Both the position numbers and the translations under genes were made by a program. Below, in pieces: positions 43,901-56,900 of a DNA stretch of 64,000 nucleotides. The stretch's first letter is position 1; the number at the start of each line of letters is the position of its first letter. The notes under the pieces were generated by a model. That model worked only from the letters and a program-made list of their open reading frames with translations. It was not told the DNA's origin and ran no database searches. This DNA comes from Margaritifera margaritifera (Eukaryota; Mollusca; Bivalvia; Unionida; Margaritiferidae), in NCBI GenBank assembly GCA_029931535.1, contig JAQPZY010001347.1, positions 1,027,501 to 1,091,500 of the forward strand, written 5' to 3'.

Positions 43901-46900
43901 AACAATGCAAAAAGATCACATACACACCTCTGACTGTAGACTCTGTATTTTATCCAACAATTCCTCCTCTAATGACAACTTTCTGCCCATCTCTAGTGCA
44001 CTGGTACTTCCTGATCATTTAAACAAAAGTCCATAATAATAATGACATTTGCATTTGATAAGACTTAGAAAATACCCTACAGGAAACACAAGAACAAAAA
44101 AAAACCTGATATGGTTTATTTTTTTTGTGGAAAGAGAAAAAGAAATGCTTTGGTATTAAAGTGAAAATAAATTTTACAAATAAGTCAACTTTCTCCTTCT
44201 GTGATATTTTCAGAGGTGACACGTTAGCCTTTATAGTTCACTTGCAAAGAGGGGTATATATCTAAAATGTAGAAAACCTAGAAGGATATATATCTAAAAT
44301 GTAGAAAACCTAGAGGGATATATATCTAAAATGTAGAAAACCTAGAGGGGTATATATCTAAAATGTAGAAAACCTAGAAGGATATATATCTAAAATGTAG
44401 AAAACCTAGAAGGATATATATCTAAAATGTAGAAAACCTAGAAGGATATGTATCTAAAATGTAGAAAACCTAGAAGGATATATATCTAAAATGTAGAAAA
44501 CCTAGAGCGGTATATATCTAAAATGTAGAAAACCTAGAAGGGTATATATCTAAAATGTAGAAAACCTAGAAGGGTATATATCTAAAATGTAGAAAACCTA
44601 GTGGGGTATATATGTAAAATGTGGAAAACCTAGAAGGGTATATATATAAAATGTAGAAAACCTAGAGGGGTATATATCTAAAATGTAGTAGAAAACCTAG
44701 AGGGGTATATATCTAAAATGTAGAAAACCTTTGTGTGTTTTAATTTTTAGTACATTTACAGTTTAGTTAGAAGTAAAACCTATCCCTAGTTAATAAGCCC
44801 AAGCAACTTTTTGATTTGTATAAAGAACAGAGGGTTTACATGCAGCCTAACTTTGATTTGTATAAAGAACAGAGGGTTTACATGCAGCCTAACTTTGATT
44901 TGTATAAAGAACAGAGGGTTTACATGCAGCCTAACTTTGATTTGTATAAAGAACAGAGGGTTTACATGCAGCCTAACTTTGATAATGGAAACATTAAGAC
45001 TGTTCTGATCCAATTTTTTGTTGTTGCAGTTCTTTTAGTAAAATCTTTACTCTTTCTGTGTAATAATTTCACTAATCAAGAAATAGTACACTTTAAATAT
45101 CATTTCTTAAACTATCATCATTAAAGAGTCAATCCATATAAAGCAACATTTTTGAAAATGTTTAGAGGACTGGGATAGAATACCTGTTTTCATATGTCTA
45201 AACTCCCTAGGAGTGCCAGAATCCATCTGACTATTCTGCTGAATCAGTGCTCCAGAGGTCACTGCAATAAGAGAGGGGCGAGGAGAGTGGAGGGGTGAGC
45301 AATATAGTGTGTGTACACTGCTACTCCTCGTCATCGGTGATCTCTGGACAATCCTCAATACGGCTTCCTTTTCTGACAGCTGAGTCTGTAAAGTTTTGAC
45401 TCTGAAAATACAAATATACATATATAATACAAAATGATACAATGTTAAGCCAAACAGACAAACCAGAAGACTCAAAGACAAACAAGAGTCCCTCAAAAGG
45501 ACTGATGCTCTACTGGGCAAAAAGAATTTCCAGGAATTCAAGAGAAGATCATTTCTTCCTTTTAAAAACTGCTGAGTGCTGAAACCATCTTTGATATTCT
45601 TCAGCGATAACAAGATTTTCAAATTAGCTGCTGCGGTGCACATATTGGATATCAGCTTGCTGCCATTTTCATTTAGGACAAAGTAGACAGCATTAGAAGT
45701 CGTTTGGTGACGACTCCTATGTCATAATGATCATCCATTAAGGGGGAGTAGTGACATACATTTTTTTAAGTCAGTTGTTGTGGCAGCCATATTGGATGTA
45801 TGACTTCCACCATTTCCATTTAGGACTTGGTGAAAACCACATGTCATAATGATCATCCATTCAAGGGGAGTAGTGACAACAAGATTTTTAAGACAGTCAT
45901 TGTGGCAGCTATACTGGATATACCACTGGCACCAATTTAATTTAGCACCAACTAGGTATCATATGAAGTCTGCTGGTGAAAACCCCATGTTGATATAGCC
46001 ATCCATTTGGAGAGGAGTAGAGATAACAATATTTTCAAGAGATGACCATCCATTCAGGAGGAGTAGAAATAACAAGATTTTCAAGATGGCAGCTGTGGTG
46101 ACCATACTGGATGTCAGATCGGCACCATTTTCATTTAAGACCAACTGGACATCATAAGAAGTCTTCTGGTGAAAACCCCATGTCAATATAACTTTCTTTT
46201 AAAGAAGAGATGTGATAAGATTTTCAAGATAGCTGCCATGGTGGCTATATTGGATGTCAGATTGGCACCATTTTTATTTAGGATCAGCTAGACATCATAA
46301 GTTGTCTTTTAGTGAAAATCTCATGTTAATATGATCATCGATGTAGGAGGAGTAGCAATAATAAGATTTTCCAGATGGCCACTGTGGCAGCCATATTGGA
46401 TATCCAAGCAGCACCATTTTCATTTAGTACCAACTAGACCATGGGATGAATGTGTGTGTAAGGTTTCATGGCAATCCTGGAAGTAGTTTAGGAGGAATAG
46501 CGATAACAAACTTGCTAATGGATGGACAAAAGATGGACAATAGACCATCCCATAAGTTCTTCTGGTCTATGACCAGTAGAGCTAAAAAATATAATTGTAA
46601 GTTTTGAAGACACATTCATAACTTGTCAGGCAGATGGAAACAAAGCACACATACATACATTCATTAATAGATAAGAGATAAATTGATAGACATACAGATA
46701 AATAGATGTTTACAAATGTATAAAAATAGGCAGAGAGACAAATATATTTAGACAAATAATCGACATCTATATATACAGATTAGCAACAACAAATAATGGA
46801 CATCTATATATACAGATTAGCAACTATACAGATTAGCAACTAATAAAAACAGGTAAAAAGACACAAAGATATTTTCCATGCAACAAATAACAAGTTCATC

Positions 46901-49900
46901 TCTATTGTTATTTAGCCTTGATAGAGAAATTCCAGTGAACGTACTTGGCCTCTAGCTCTGCCACCTTGCAATTGGCCTGGTACACTTCTTCCATCTGTTT
47001 TAATTTGTCTGCCTTGGCTTCATTGATTAGTCTCTCCGTGTCCATGGGAGATTGATCATACATTGGAAGTCGAGATTCACAGCTGGAAGATTTAAAAAAA
47101 ACACAAATAAAATTTTTAAGTAAACATGGTCTAATCTTGTTAATCTCACTTATTAATTAGAAGTCTTTTACCTGAATCCAACAAAATGGAAGAAAATAAT
47201 TTATCTAAAATGATTTATATGCAACATTTGTTAATCCATCTGTGAAATAATGTTGTCCAGTAGACATATTTCACAGATCAAGTTTAACATAGATCGCTAT
47301 GAATTTAAAAAAAAAAAAATCAACTAACAATGACAATTTGTCCCATGTGAAAAGGCACTCAAACCAAATGCTGAAAGTACAATTGCACTATTGATACATG
47401 TTTCATATCAAAGATGACAAAATAAGTTACCTCCCCTAGTGCAGACTAGCATTACAATAATACACACCTTGAATATTCTTCTTGCATTTTGAGCTTTCTT
47501 ATACTCTCTTCCAGTTGTTGTTCTTTCCACTGCAAAAAAAGAACCCTTTGTTACTACCTAATTGCTGTATTAAAAGACATTCAATAAAACTATTCAACCA
47601 TTATTTCACAGATACTATATTCCAAAACCATTAAAAATGTACCAGTGTGTGCCGAATTAAGTTTGTTGGTTTTAATGGAACTTTTTAACACATTATTGGC
47701 TATATCATGCCAAGGAAATAGGAACTAAGTACCATTCCCCAAGTGCATACCGAAGTAGCCAAACTGGGCTGGCATGGGAGGGTATTTAATCCAAGACCCT
47801 TGGATTATGAGTCCAATGCTCTACCAACTGAGCTACTACATCTCCATGTGGTAAAATAATAAAACACTGCTAAATGCAGTAGGAATATGACAACTCAAAG
47901 TCCTGAGAGACCAAATATTTTGTTTGAGTTTTTGGCTGTTTCACGTTTTTGAGGGTTGCAGGGAAGAGAAAGCCTTAATGGTAGGGTTCATCAAGTGGTA
48001 CCAAATATTAGAGTAATTGCTGTTTGTCAAAGTTTAACAGTATCTCAGGACTCTCAACAGAGTTCCGGAATGAGGAGTCCTGGACTCTTCACTCATGGAA
48101 CTCATGAGTCCCCACCCTATTTCTGAGAGTCCATGGCATAAACTCACGAGTTCCTCACTTTCAGAAGGATAGAAAGGAAAAGGAAAAAGTACATGATCAT
48201 TATTTTAATACATATCTGTATTAAATTCTCAGACATTTATAATATCACATTAAAAACAAAATATTTTTTAGTAAACAGAATGTTAAGTTTAAACATTATA
48301 CATATAAATTTATCATTTTTATCCCTACAACAATACTAAAAACAAAGATTAAACCGTAACAATAAAATCAATCAACAATTAGTTTCAATCCCAAGAATGA
48401 TAATTTAGAACGCTGTGAAGTTTTCTCTGCAATTAAAATAGCATCTCCATTCACACCAATGAAACTTACATGAGTAAACACCTGGCATTACACTGTACCA
48501 TATATATAAACATAAATTACCGTCATTAAATGAAAATAAGAAGGAATGAAAAAATATACCAAGCTGCAGATGTGCAAAAAACTAATTCAAAATAAATACG
48601 TTAATTGGTAAATAGTGTCAAATGCCTTTAGAATTCGCCCTAAGGAATAAAGGTGGAATATAACGTGGGTTCTATAGAAAAGATGAATTAATCTTGGCAC
48701 ATGTACTGTACCTAAAGAGCTTGAGACAACAGATGTGAACTGTTGTCAAGATGAATTAATCTTGGTACATGTACTGTACCTAAAGAGCTTGAGACAACAG
48801 ATGTAAACTGTTGTCAAGATGAATTCACCCATGCTTTAGGTATTGATACTCAAATATCACCAGTCAAATGGAACTTTGGCCTGTTTTTTTTTTTTGCCTT
48901 TTACTGACATTAGTGTCATTTTCATCACAAGTCCGTTTCCCAAAAAATGAAAACAGATTTTGCTGACTAATTTTTACGAGTCTGCATACTTTTCTGCACT
49001 CTTTTAAAGTCTTTATTGATACTGTAGTGCCTTAAACACAAAACTAAATACAAAACATGATTAAGAGACTGTTTAATCCAGGTCTCTTGTAAAATGTAAT
49101 CTTGAAGAAAAAAAAACAAGAATTCCATAGAATGAATTATATCACCTGTTCCATTACCTCCATGATGAATATACTCATCAAGTTTCATGACTGTACATAA
49201 TTCAGTGTAAAAGAAATCGAGCTAAATGCAAATATTTAACATTTAGCTTACATCTATGCCAACAACAATGACAACTCCATTAATGTGTTCACCTATGCCA
49301 ACAACAATGACAACACCATCAGAAAAGTGATATCTATGTCTTGCCTATAGTTTCCAGGTGAAATAAAAATCAATGCAAATATTTCCATTTATCGAAAACA
49401 ACTTGACAAAGTAATTGAGATCAATTTTTGTTATGAATTCCATTACCTGTATAATTTCTTTCTCTAACTGTAAGATTTTAGCTTCCTTCTCATCAAGCTG
49501 TCTTTTCATGGACATTAAATCAGAGCTGCTATCCATCTTTCTGCCCAAAGAATTTGTCTGTAAGGATATAATCAAGTAATGTAAGATTTGAAAAAATACA
49601 GCAATTTATTGTACCACTTTTTGAATTAGACTTGCATGATTGGGTTTATAGCAATTTATTGTACAACTTTTTGAATTAGACTTGCATGATTTGGGTTTAT
49701 ATCAATTTATTGTATAAATTTTGAATTAGACTTGCATGATTTGGAATTACAGCAATTTATTGTACAACTTTTTAATTAGACTTGCATGATTGGGTTTATA
49801 GCAATTTATTGTACAACTTTTTGAATTAGACTTGCATGATTGGGTTTACAGCAATTTATTGTAAAACTTCTGAATTAGACTTGCATGATTTGGGTTTACA

Positions 49901-52900
49901 GCAAATTATTGTACCACTTTTTGAATTAGACTTGCATGATTTGGGTTTACTTCATATACTGATCTGCCGTGATTACACGAAATTGTCTAACTGAATAATA
50001 ATCCTATGACTTCTTCGTGGGCAGTGGGGGGCATTACTTATAACACATTTAAAACACAATTTATCACACAACTACTGAGTTATTTACATTAATATACCCA
50101 TATCATAATTCTGATAATGTAACACATGTAATAACACTTTATGACATTACAAACAATGTCATTAACATCATGCAAAGGAAAGGCATAATGACTGAAGCAT
50201 CCAATGTATTTCAAATTCATTTCACTATACTATTCAGGGGTTTGGTCAAATAAAATCAGTATTTTTGGACATGTGATGAATATAGTCTTACATTTACCAA
50301 GACTTGGAAAAGAAATTGTTTGACATGTTTGATAAATTTCATTTGAAATGAACACTCATGTAAGATCCTCCACATGACCTAATTCTTATTTTTTATATTT
50401 TAGCTTTCGTTTGTCTTAAAAGTGGTATTTTAATATTTATGATTTTAATTTTTTAAGTTTGGCTTGTTTAATAGTAATAATATCAGGTCATATTAGGACT
50501 GCAAAAATAAATGAAATTTAGGTCACTACAAACATTACCAGTTAAACAATATATATAAAAAATACCTTGTAATGTCTTTATACCCAAAAAATGAGTAATT
50601 TTCAACACCAAGTATGTTGAGTTTTACTAACCAATTCTCACCAAATAGAAAATGTGAATATACAACTAGAAAACATTAATTACATTCCAATCATGAAAAT
50701 ATATTCATAATGGGTTTTTTTTCTTTTAATAATTATTTTTCAGCACAAAATAAATATGAAAAGAAAGTGTAAACTGTACATTGAAAATAAAAAGTCTCCA
50801 TAACAAAGTGTAAATTCTGTCTCTTTAAGAGAAGGCTTGTCCTTGTGCTTTTTTAAGCCACAGGTAAATGCGAGCTTTTGTAATACCAAAAATTCATATG
50901 GGTACCAATTTCTGTGGATATCATTACTAACAGAAACCATCATTTAAAAACCTAATGAACAAAGAACCCCCTTCCCCAATTCCCAAATTTAAGTACTGTA
51001 TATACTCATTTATATATCGAGTCCAACTGCAAACTGTACAGACACAGATCTGCCATCACATAATGAGCTGGCAGATCAGGGTTTATGTTGTTTGTTCTAC
51101 TGATTACTCCTAACTGCAGAGACCCAAATCTGCCAGTGCATTATGTGATGGCAGATCTGTGCCTGTACAGTTTGCAGTTGGACTCGACTTATAAGCGATA
51201 ATATAATAGTACCGAGAAAAATTTTACAAATGTATATCCACAAAAAGAAATGAATTCACTGTAGCTTTTGTTCTGACTCATGGAAATATGCAGATTCCAT
51301 ACCTTTTGTTGAGATCGTAGCATCTCAATTTCTCTTTCAAGTTTTGACCGTAATTGTTTCTCTAATTGTTCCTTCTTGTTGTATGCCGACTTCAGCACCC
51401 CCAGCTCTTGTTGTATTTTCTCAGCACTATCTGAACACAAGTGCCTTCTCCTCAGCTGCAAAATCAAGTCAAAAACTAGCTTAAAACATTTTTAGAGAAA
51501 ACTTAATATAACAAGAATAAAAAATCAAAATAAATATCTCTTTCTCAATTAGACAAGACTGAAATGTATATTCCGAAAATCCCATTTTATGATCAACAAT
51601 TCTGAATACAAAGAATGTGTTGTTATATTGTTCATTTACATTACAGTTGTTTATTTTTTGTGGAAAGCCAAATGAGTGTTCAATATTATTTAAATTAAAT
51701 GATGTTATTATCAAGTCTGTGACATAAGCCATCTTCTTTGCTGGCCTTTTAGCATTCTCACACCTATTCCTGACCTGCTAATTAGGAAAGAAAAACAAAA
51801 GGAATAAAAAAAAGAATTTCACAGATTGCGATTTCTCGCCTGCTCTGCTGAGAATCATTCCAATTACCCAATGAGGCCTCTGTAGCATGATAAGTGGGTC
51901 ACTATGACTGACCTATTTGTCTGTGATGAGCAGTACCCTCCATGATAAATACACCCATGAAGTGTCATTACAGTATATGCAACAGTGCCCATGTGTCATG
52001 ACAGTATATGCAACAGTGCCTATGTGTCATGACAGTATATGCAATGGTGCCCATGAAGTGTCATGACAGTATATGCAACAGTGCCCATGTGTCATGACAG
52101 TATATGCAATGGTGCCCATGAAGTGTCATAACAGTATATGCAACAGTGCCCATTTGTCGTGACAGTATATGCAGCAGTATCTATGTGTCATGACAGGATA
52201 TGCAACAGTGCCCATGAAGTGTCATGACAGTATATGCAACAGTGCCCATGTGTCATGACAGTATAAGCAACAGTGTCCATGTGTCATGACAGTATATGCA
52301 ACAGTGCCCATGAAGTGTCATAACAGAATATGAAACAGTGCCCATGAAAAATGCAAAAAGTTAACACTGATGCCTACAGGCCATCAGATAAATGGTACCT
52401 AGGTCTAGCTTTTGCTTTGCAGGGTGAGACAAAATTACTAAAAACAATTATCGAAAGTAATATGTAGAGATGCCAATCCCAACCAACACTCATATGCTAT
52501 GTGCTTAACACATGCAATGATCAAAAAGAAATTGATAACACTGAAATATTAGATTTTAAAAATAAAAATAAAATGCATATCTTGTGCATGAGTCGCAGGG
52601 GCTCATTACAAATGACATTAAGATAATCGGTAAATGGATATAGGGACTGTGAATCCAAAGAGAGTAACATAACAAAATTAAGACAATTAGTAAATGGATA
52701 TAGGGACTGTGAATCAAAAGAGAGTAACATAATAAAATTAAGACAATTAGTAAATGGATATAGGGACTGTGAATTCAAAGAGAGTAACATAACAAAATTA
52801 AGAAAATTAGTAAATGGATATAGGGACTGCGAATCAAAAGAGAGTAACATAATAAAATTAAGACAATTAGTAAATGGATATAGGGATTGGAAGTCCAAAG

Positions 52901-53876
52901 ACAGTTTTATATTGTTACTGTCTTCCGACCCCCAATCCCTATATCCATTTACCAATAGTCTTAAATTTGTTTGTAACCAGCACTCGTGTACGAGTAGTTT
53001 TTTTTAAAAATTGTTACGTACGCTTTTGTAGTGTAAAATCCTAAACAGTTGTATATATTTTCTGCGATATTTAAGTTTCATATCAATTATCCATCCTAAC
53101 TGGCAAATCATAAACGTTTTTATTTTAACTTCATGACCACTTCCTTGTTAGAAGGAAACTTGTTTCACTGAGGTAAAATCCTCACTGATCCCTTTTGTTT
53201 TGACGTCTTTCTTTAACTTTCTCAGGTAAATCAGGATGATAAGCTTAAGTGATTTCTGATTGGTCGATATTCAACTGCTTTTGTGATGTAAGTACTCAGG
53301 CAGACTTTCACATAAGAATTACAATCTGACATTACAAGTGTTTCAATTATTTAGATATAATGCCTTGAAGTTGCAGTTCATCTATATAAAATTGTATCTG
53401 ACCTGAAAATCGCAATCTGACAGAAGTGATTGTGATGGCGTCATTTTCAGTTAAATATAGGAATAATTCCACCAAAAGGGAATGGTTAGCATCTCTACAC
53501 ATGCTATAAACATGCCTAGATGGATGATTCAATTCCCATTAGCTACAACAATAATTTTGATGTATCTCACCTCCTCTTCAAGGCGGACCACATTTGACTG
53601 GGCGTTGGCAAGTGCATTGTCCAAGATATCAATTTGTGCTTTCTGTTCCTGGATTGCCATCTGCCATGACTCTAGCTCCAAATCATGCTTTTCCTTTATT
53701 GCCTGCAACTCCTTGTCTGGAATAAGCATATAAGACTTTGCTTAAACCTACATACTGTCATCACCAAATGAATCAAGTCTGAGTTAATTATTTCCCAAAT
53801 GGTACAGATAATAAAAACATTTTTCTTTTAGAATTGATATCAATCCTTTTAAATATGCATCATCATCATCATAATC

Positions 53877-53932
<56 letters not shown>

Positions 53933-56900
53933 GAATGGTGATGATGCTGTGCACTTGTATGGATACAGAATGCCAGTTATGCAGAGAAATATTTGTAAGT
54001 CACTGTCACACAAATTTATGCATGTACATGGAGGATAGAGGTCAATGTCACCTAAATTTATGCAAGCACTTACTTTTGAGGAACAAGGAGTTGATACTGG
54101 CATCTTTCTTCTGTAACTCTGACATCCCCTCTATATTTCTTGTGGATGTCTGAAAAAGGAAGAAAGGAAATAAATGACAACTGTAAAACTAGTATATAAA
54201 CAAATAGTAAGAATCTGAAGTCCATACATGTTAATTATTTGTACAAAGTCTTCCTTATAGTCAGTTGACTTCTTCACTTGAGGTGTATATTTGGATTCAA
54301 TATGAATTGCATCTGGAAATATGTAAGAGCAAGCCTTATTAAGATATGGAATCACTGTTAGCTTTTCACACCATCCATTGTTTCAATACAATAATTAACA
54401 CGAGTTCACTACTTTTCGTTAGGTACCAATTTTTGTGGATTTGCAAGACACCAAAAATTCAAATACTCAAATTACTCTTCCATGTAAACTACTGGATGCC
54501 CTTCCCAAATTAAAAAAATTTTGGTATCAACAAATATAATTTTTCTTTAAACCACAAAAATTTGAATATTCATAGTCTCTGACTAACATATATCCAAATG
54601 CTTTCAATGTAAATTCCAATCTGACTTAAGATCTGCATAGTTATGACTTAAATTTAAGAAAATAAAAAGAATGTCTGTTGGTACTGCTGTTGCTCTTACA
54701 TTCTTCCAGACATCAAGCACAAATATAAATGTCCATAAATTTCCATTATATTCTTTATATAGAGTAGTATGCCTTGCTGTGAAAGGAATCCATTATTTGA
54801 GAAAACAAGAGGCCCAACTGGGCTCATGCAAGAGCAGTTGGCCAAGGAATCTGGTTCTGTAAGAAGATTACAAAGAAATTTCTTTCAATGCTATCGACTG
54901 TAAATGTTATGAATATATTTGATTCCAGGATTCTCCAATTTTTGTATCTTCATCCATATCTGATGGCAGATCAGCATTATTTGTCCAATATTTAAAGGTC
55001 TTTAATGTCAGGATGCTTTCTGTCAAAGTTGGTAAAATTCTCTTGGAATTTTTGTTTGAGAAAGTTGTTTACAATATTTTTTTATTTTTAGAACCGGTGG
55101 CCATATTTGATGGCAGATAGGCATCATTCGTTCAAATTTTAAGCCCTTCATGTCATGATACTTTGTGTCCAATTTGGTCAAAGTGTGTTTAGTAGTTTAT
55201 GAGAGGTCATTTAAAGGTTTTTCTAATCTTTAGTAATGTTGGCCATGTTTGACAGCAAATTAGCATCATTGGTACAAATTGAAGGTCTTCTTGCCAGGAA
55301 GCTTTTTTCCATAATTGGCTAAAATTGTTGCAGTGGTATTTGAAAAGTTGAAACAGCAGTTGTTGACAGACACATGATGGGTGACAAATGCAGCATGATG
55401 GACACAGGGCCACAGCACTTACCTGACATTACAACAAGGTGAGTTAAAAATATGTTTTTATTTCTTTTTTTAGTAAGAATAAAAGAATAAAACCCATACC
55501 TTGCTAATACCATCAGGTGAAATTCCGAAACTCTCTATTTGTTCTGAAAGAAAACAAGAAAATACATTTAAAAATTGTTGCTAAAATTAGGGGGACAAAG
55601 TTCACTGAGAAAATTTAAAAGTGTGGTTTTCATTTTTATTATTTATTAATACAATTTGAATCATAAATAAATATCAAATCCCTCTGAAATCAGCATTCCA
55701 CAATGTCTTGATTCAGCCCATGGTGTCTTACAATTTATCAAAATGGTGTCTTACAATTTATCAAAATTAAAAAATTATAGTAAAAATATCATACCTTTCA
55801 ATTCTGTGTTATGGTGCTGCAATTTCTTAACTTCTTCCTCTAACCTCTTCTTCATCATTGCCTCAAGCCGCTCCCTCTTTTGTGATGACTTGACTAGAGA
55901 CTCGTAAGCTTCATGCACCTTCTGTATTTCCATTTCAAACTGCAGAAAAAAATTAATTTTTCCCTTACTATAAATCCCCTAAGTATACTACTCCCCTCAC
56001 GACACAAGAATGGGTATAGATCCCAATAAATTGGTCAAATTTTGTTTTATCATTGCTGCTCAATGTTTTCACTATATTTTAGTTTGGGATTCATGAGAAC
56101 TAATTACAATGTGATTTGACATAATTAAATACTCTGTGTGTTTTAATGCACTATCAGGACACAGCCTTGTCTGAACATACCTCAGTATAAGGATACCTCA
56201 CTATCAAGATACAGTCTTGTTTGAATACCTCAGTATAAGGATATCTCACTATCAAGACACAGTCTTGTTTGAATACCTCAGTATAAGGATATCTCACTAT
56301 CAAGACACAGTCTTGTTTGAATACCTCAGTATAAGGATATCTCACTATCAAGACAGCCTTGTTTGGACATACCTCAGTATAAGGATATCTCACTATCAAG
56401 ACACAGCCTTGTTTGAACATACCTCATTTTTTAAGCATAATGATTATTGGTAGCTCTGCTACTAAGATACCTTTTGTAACTTTGAAACTTTCTTGTCATA
56501 GACATTTAATTTTTCTCGTAACCCCTTGTTTTCCTCTGACAGCATCTCCACCATCCTTGTTGCCTGGGCCGCAATCTGGTCTAGATCCAACATGTGGGTC
56601 TCTATTTGTGAACCACTGTCGAAATAGACAAAGGGTCATTAACTATAATTACTAATATACTAAGTAAGTAATGTAGATATAAAACTTCCACAACTATACA
56701 ATTTTCATGAATAGAGCCAGGTTATAGAATCTGTACAAAATAATTTTCACAGGAGTATAATGATGTTAAGTAATGTACTGTCAATTATAGTTTATAATTT
56801 ATATCACTAAAATATTGTCATTAATATACCACTGGTGAATACAAATTAAATACGAAATACTCGCAGCACCAAAATCCTGAACAAAAATTGCAAAGTAAAC

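Noticed and set aside
44786..45124. Repeated frames on both strands near 44.9 kb
   Set aside because: The 42-bp array is open in several frames on both strands, which is expected from its length and not from coding.
47775..47846. Functional tRNA-Met (CAT in the anticodon position)
   Set aside because: The T arm and acceptor stem do not pair, and the sequence continues into a body shared with a second copy at 61.7 kb. It is the head of a SINE.
52521..52955. 144-codon minus-strand frame with repeated SLYPFTN
   Set aside because: Translation of the 60-bp tandem array; not phased with angiomotin exons.
56154..56453. Opposing repetitive frames near exon 5 of angiomotin
   Set aside because: Translations of the ~58-bp array; exon boundaries are defined by splice sites outside it.
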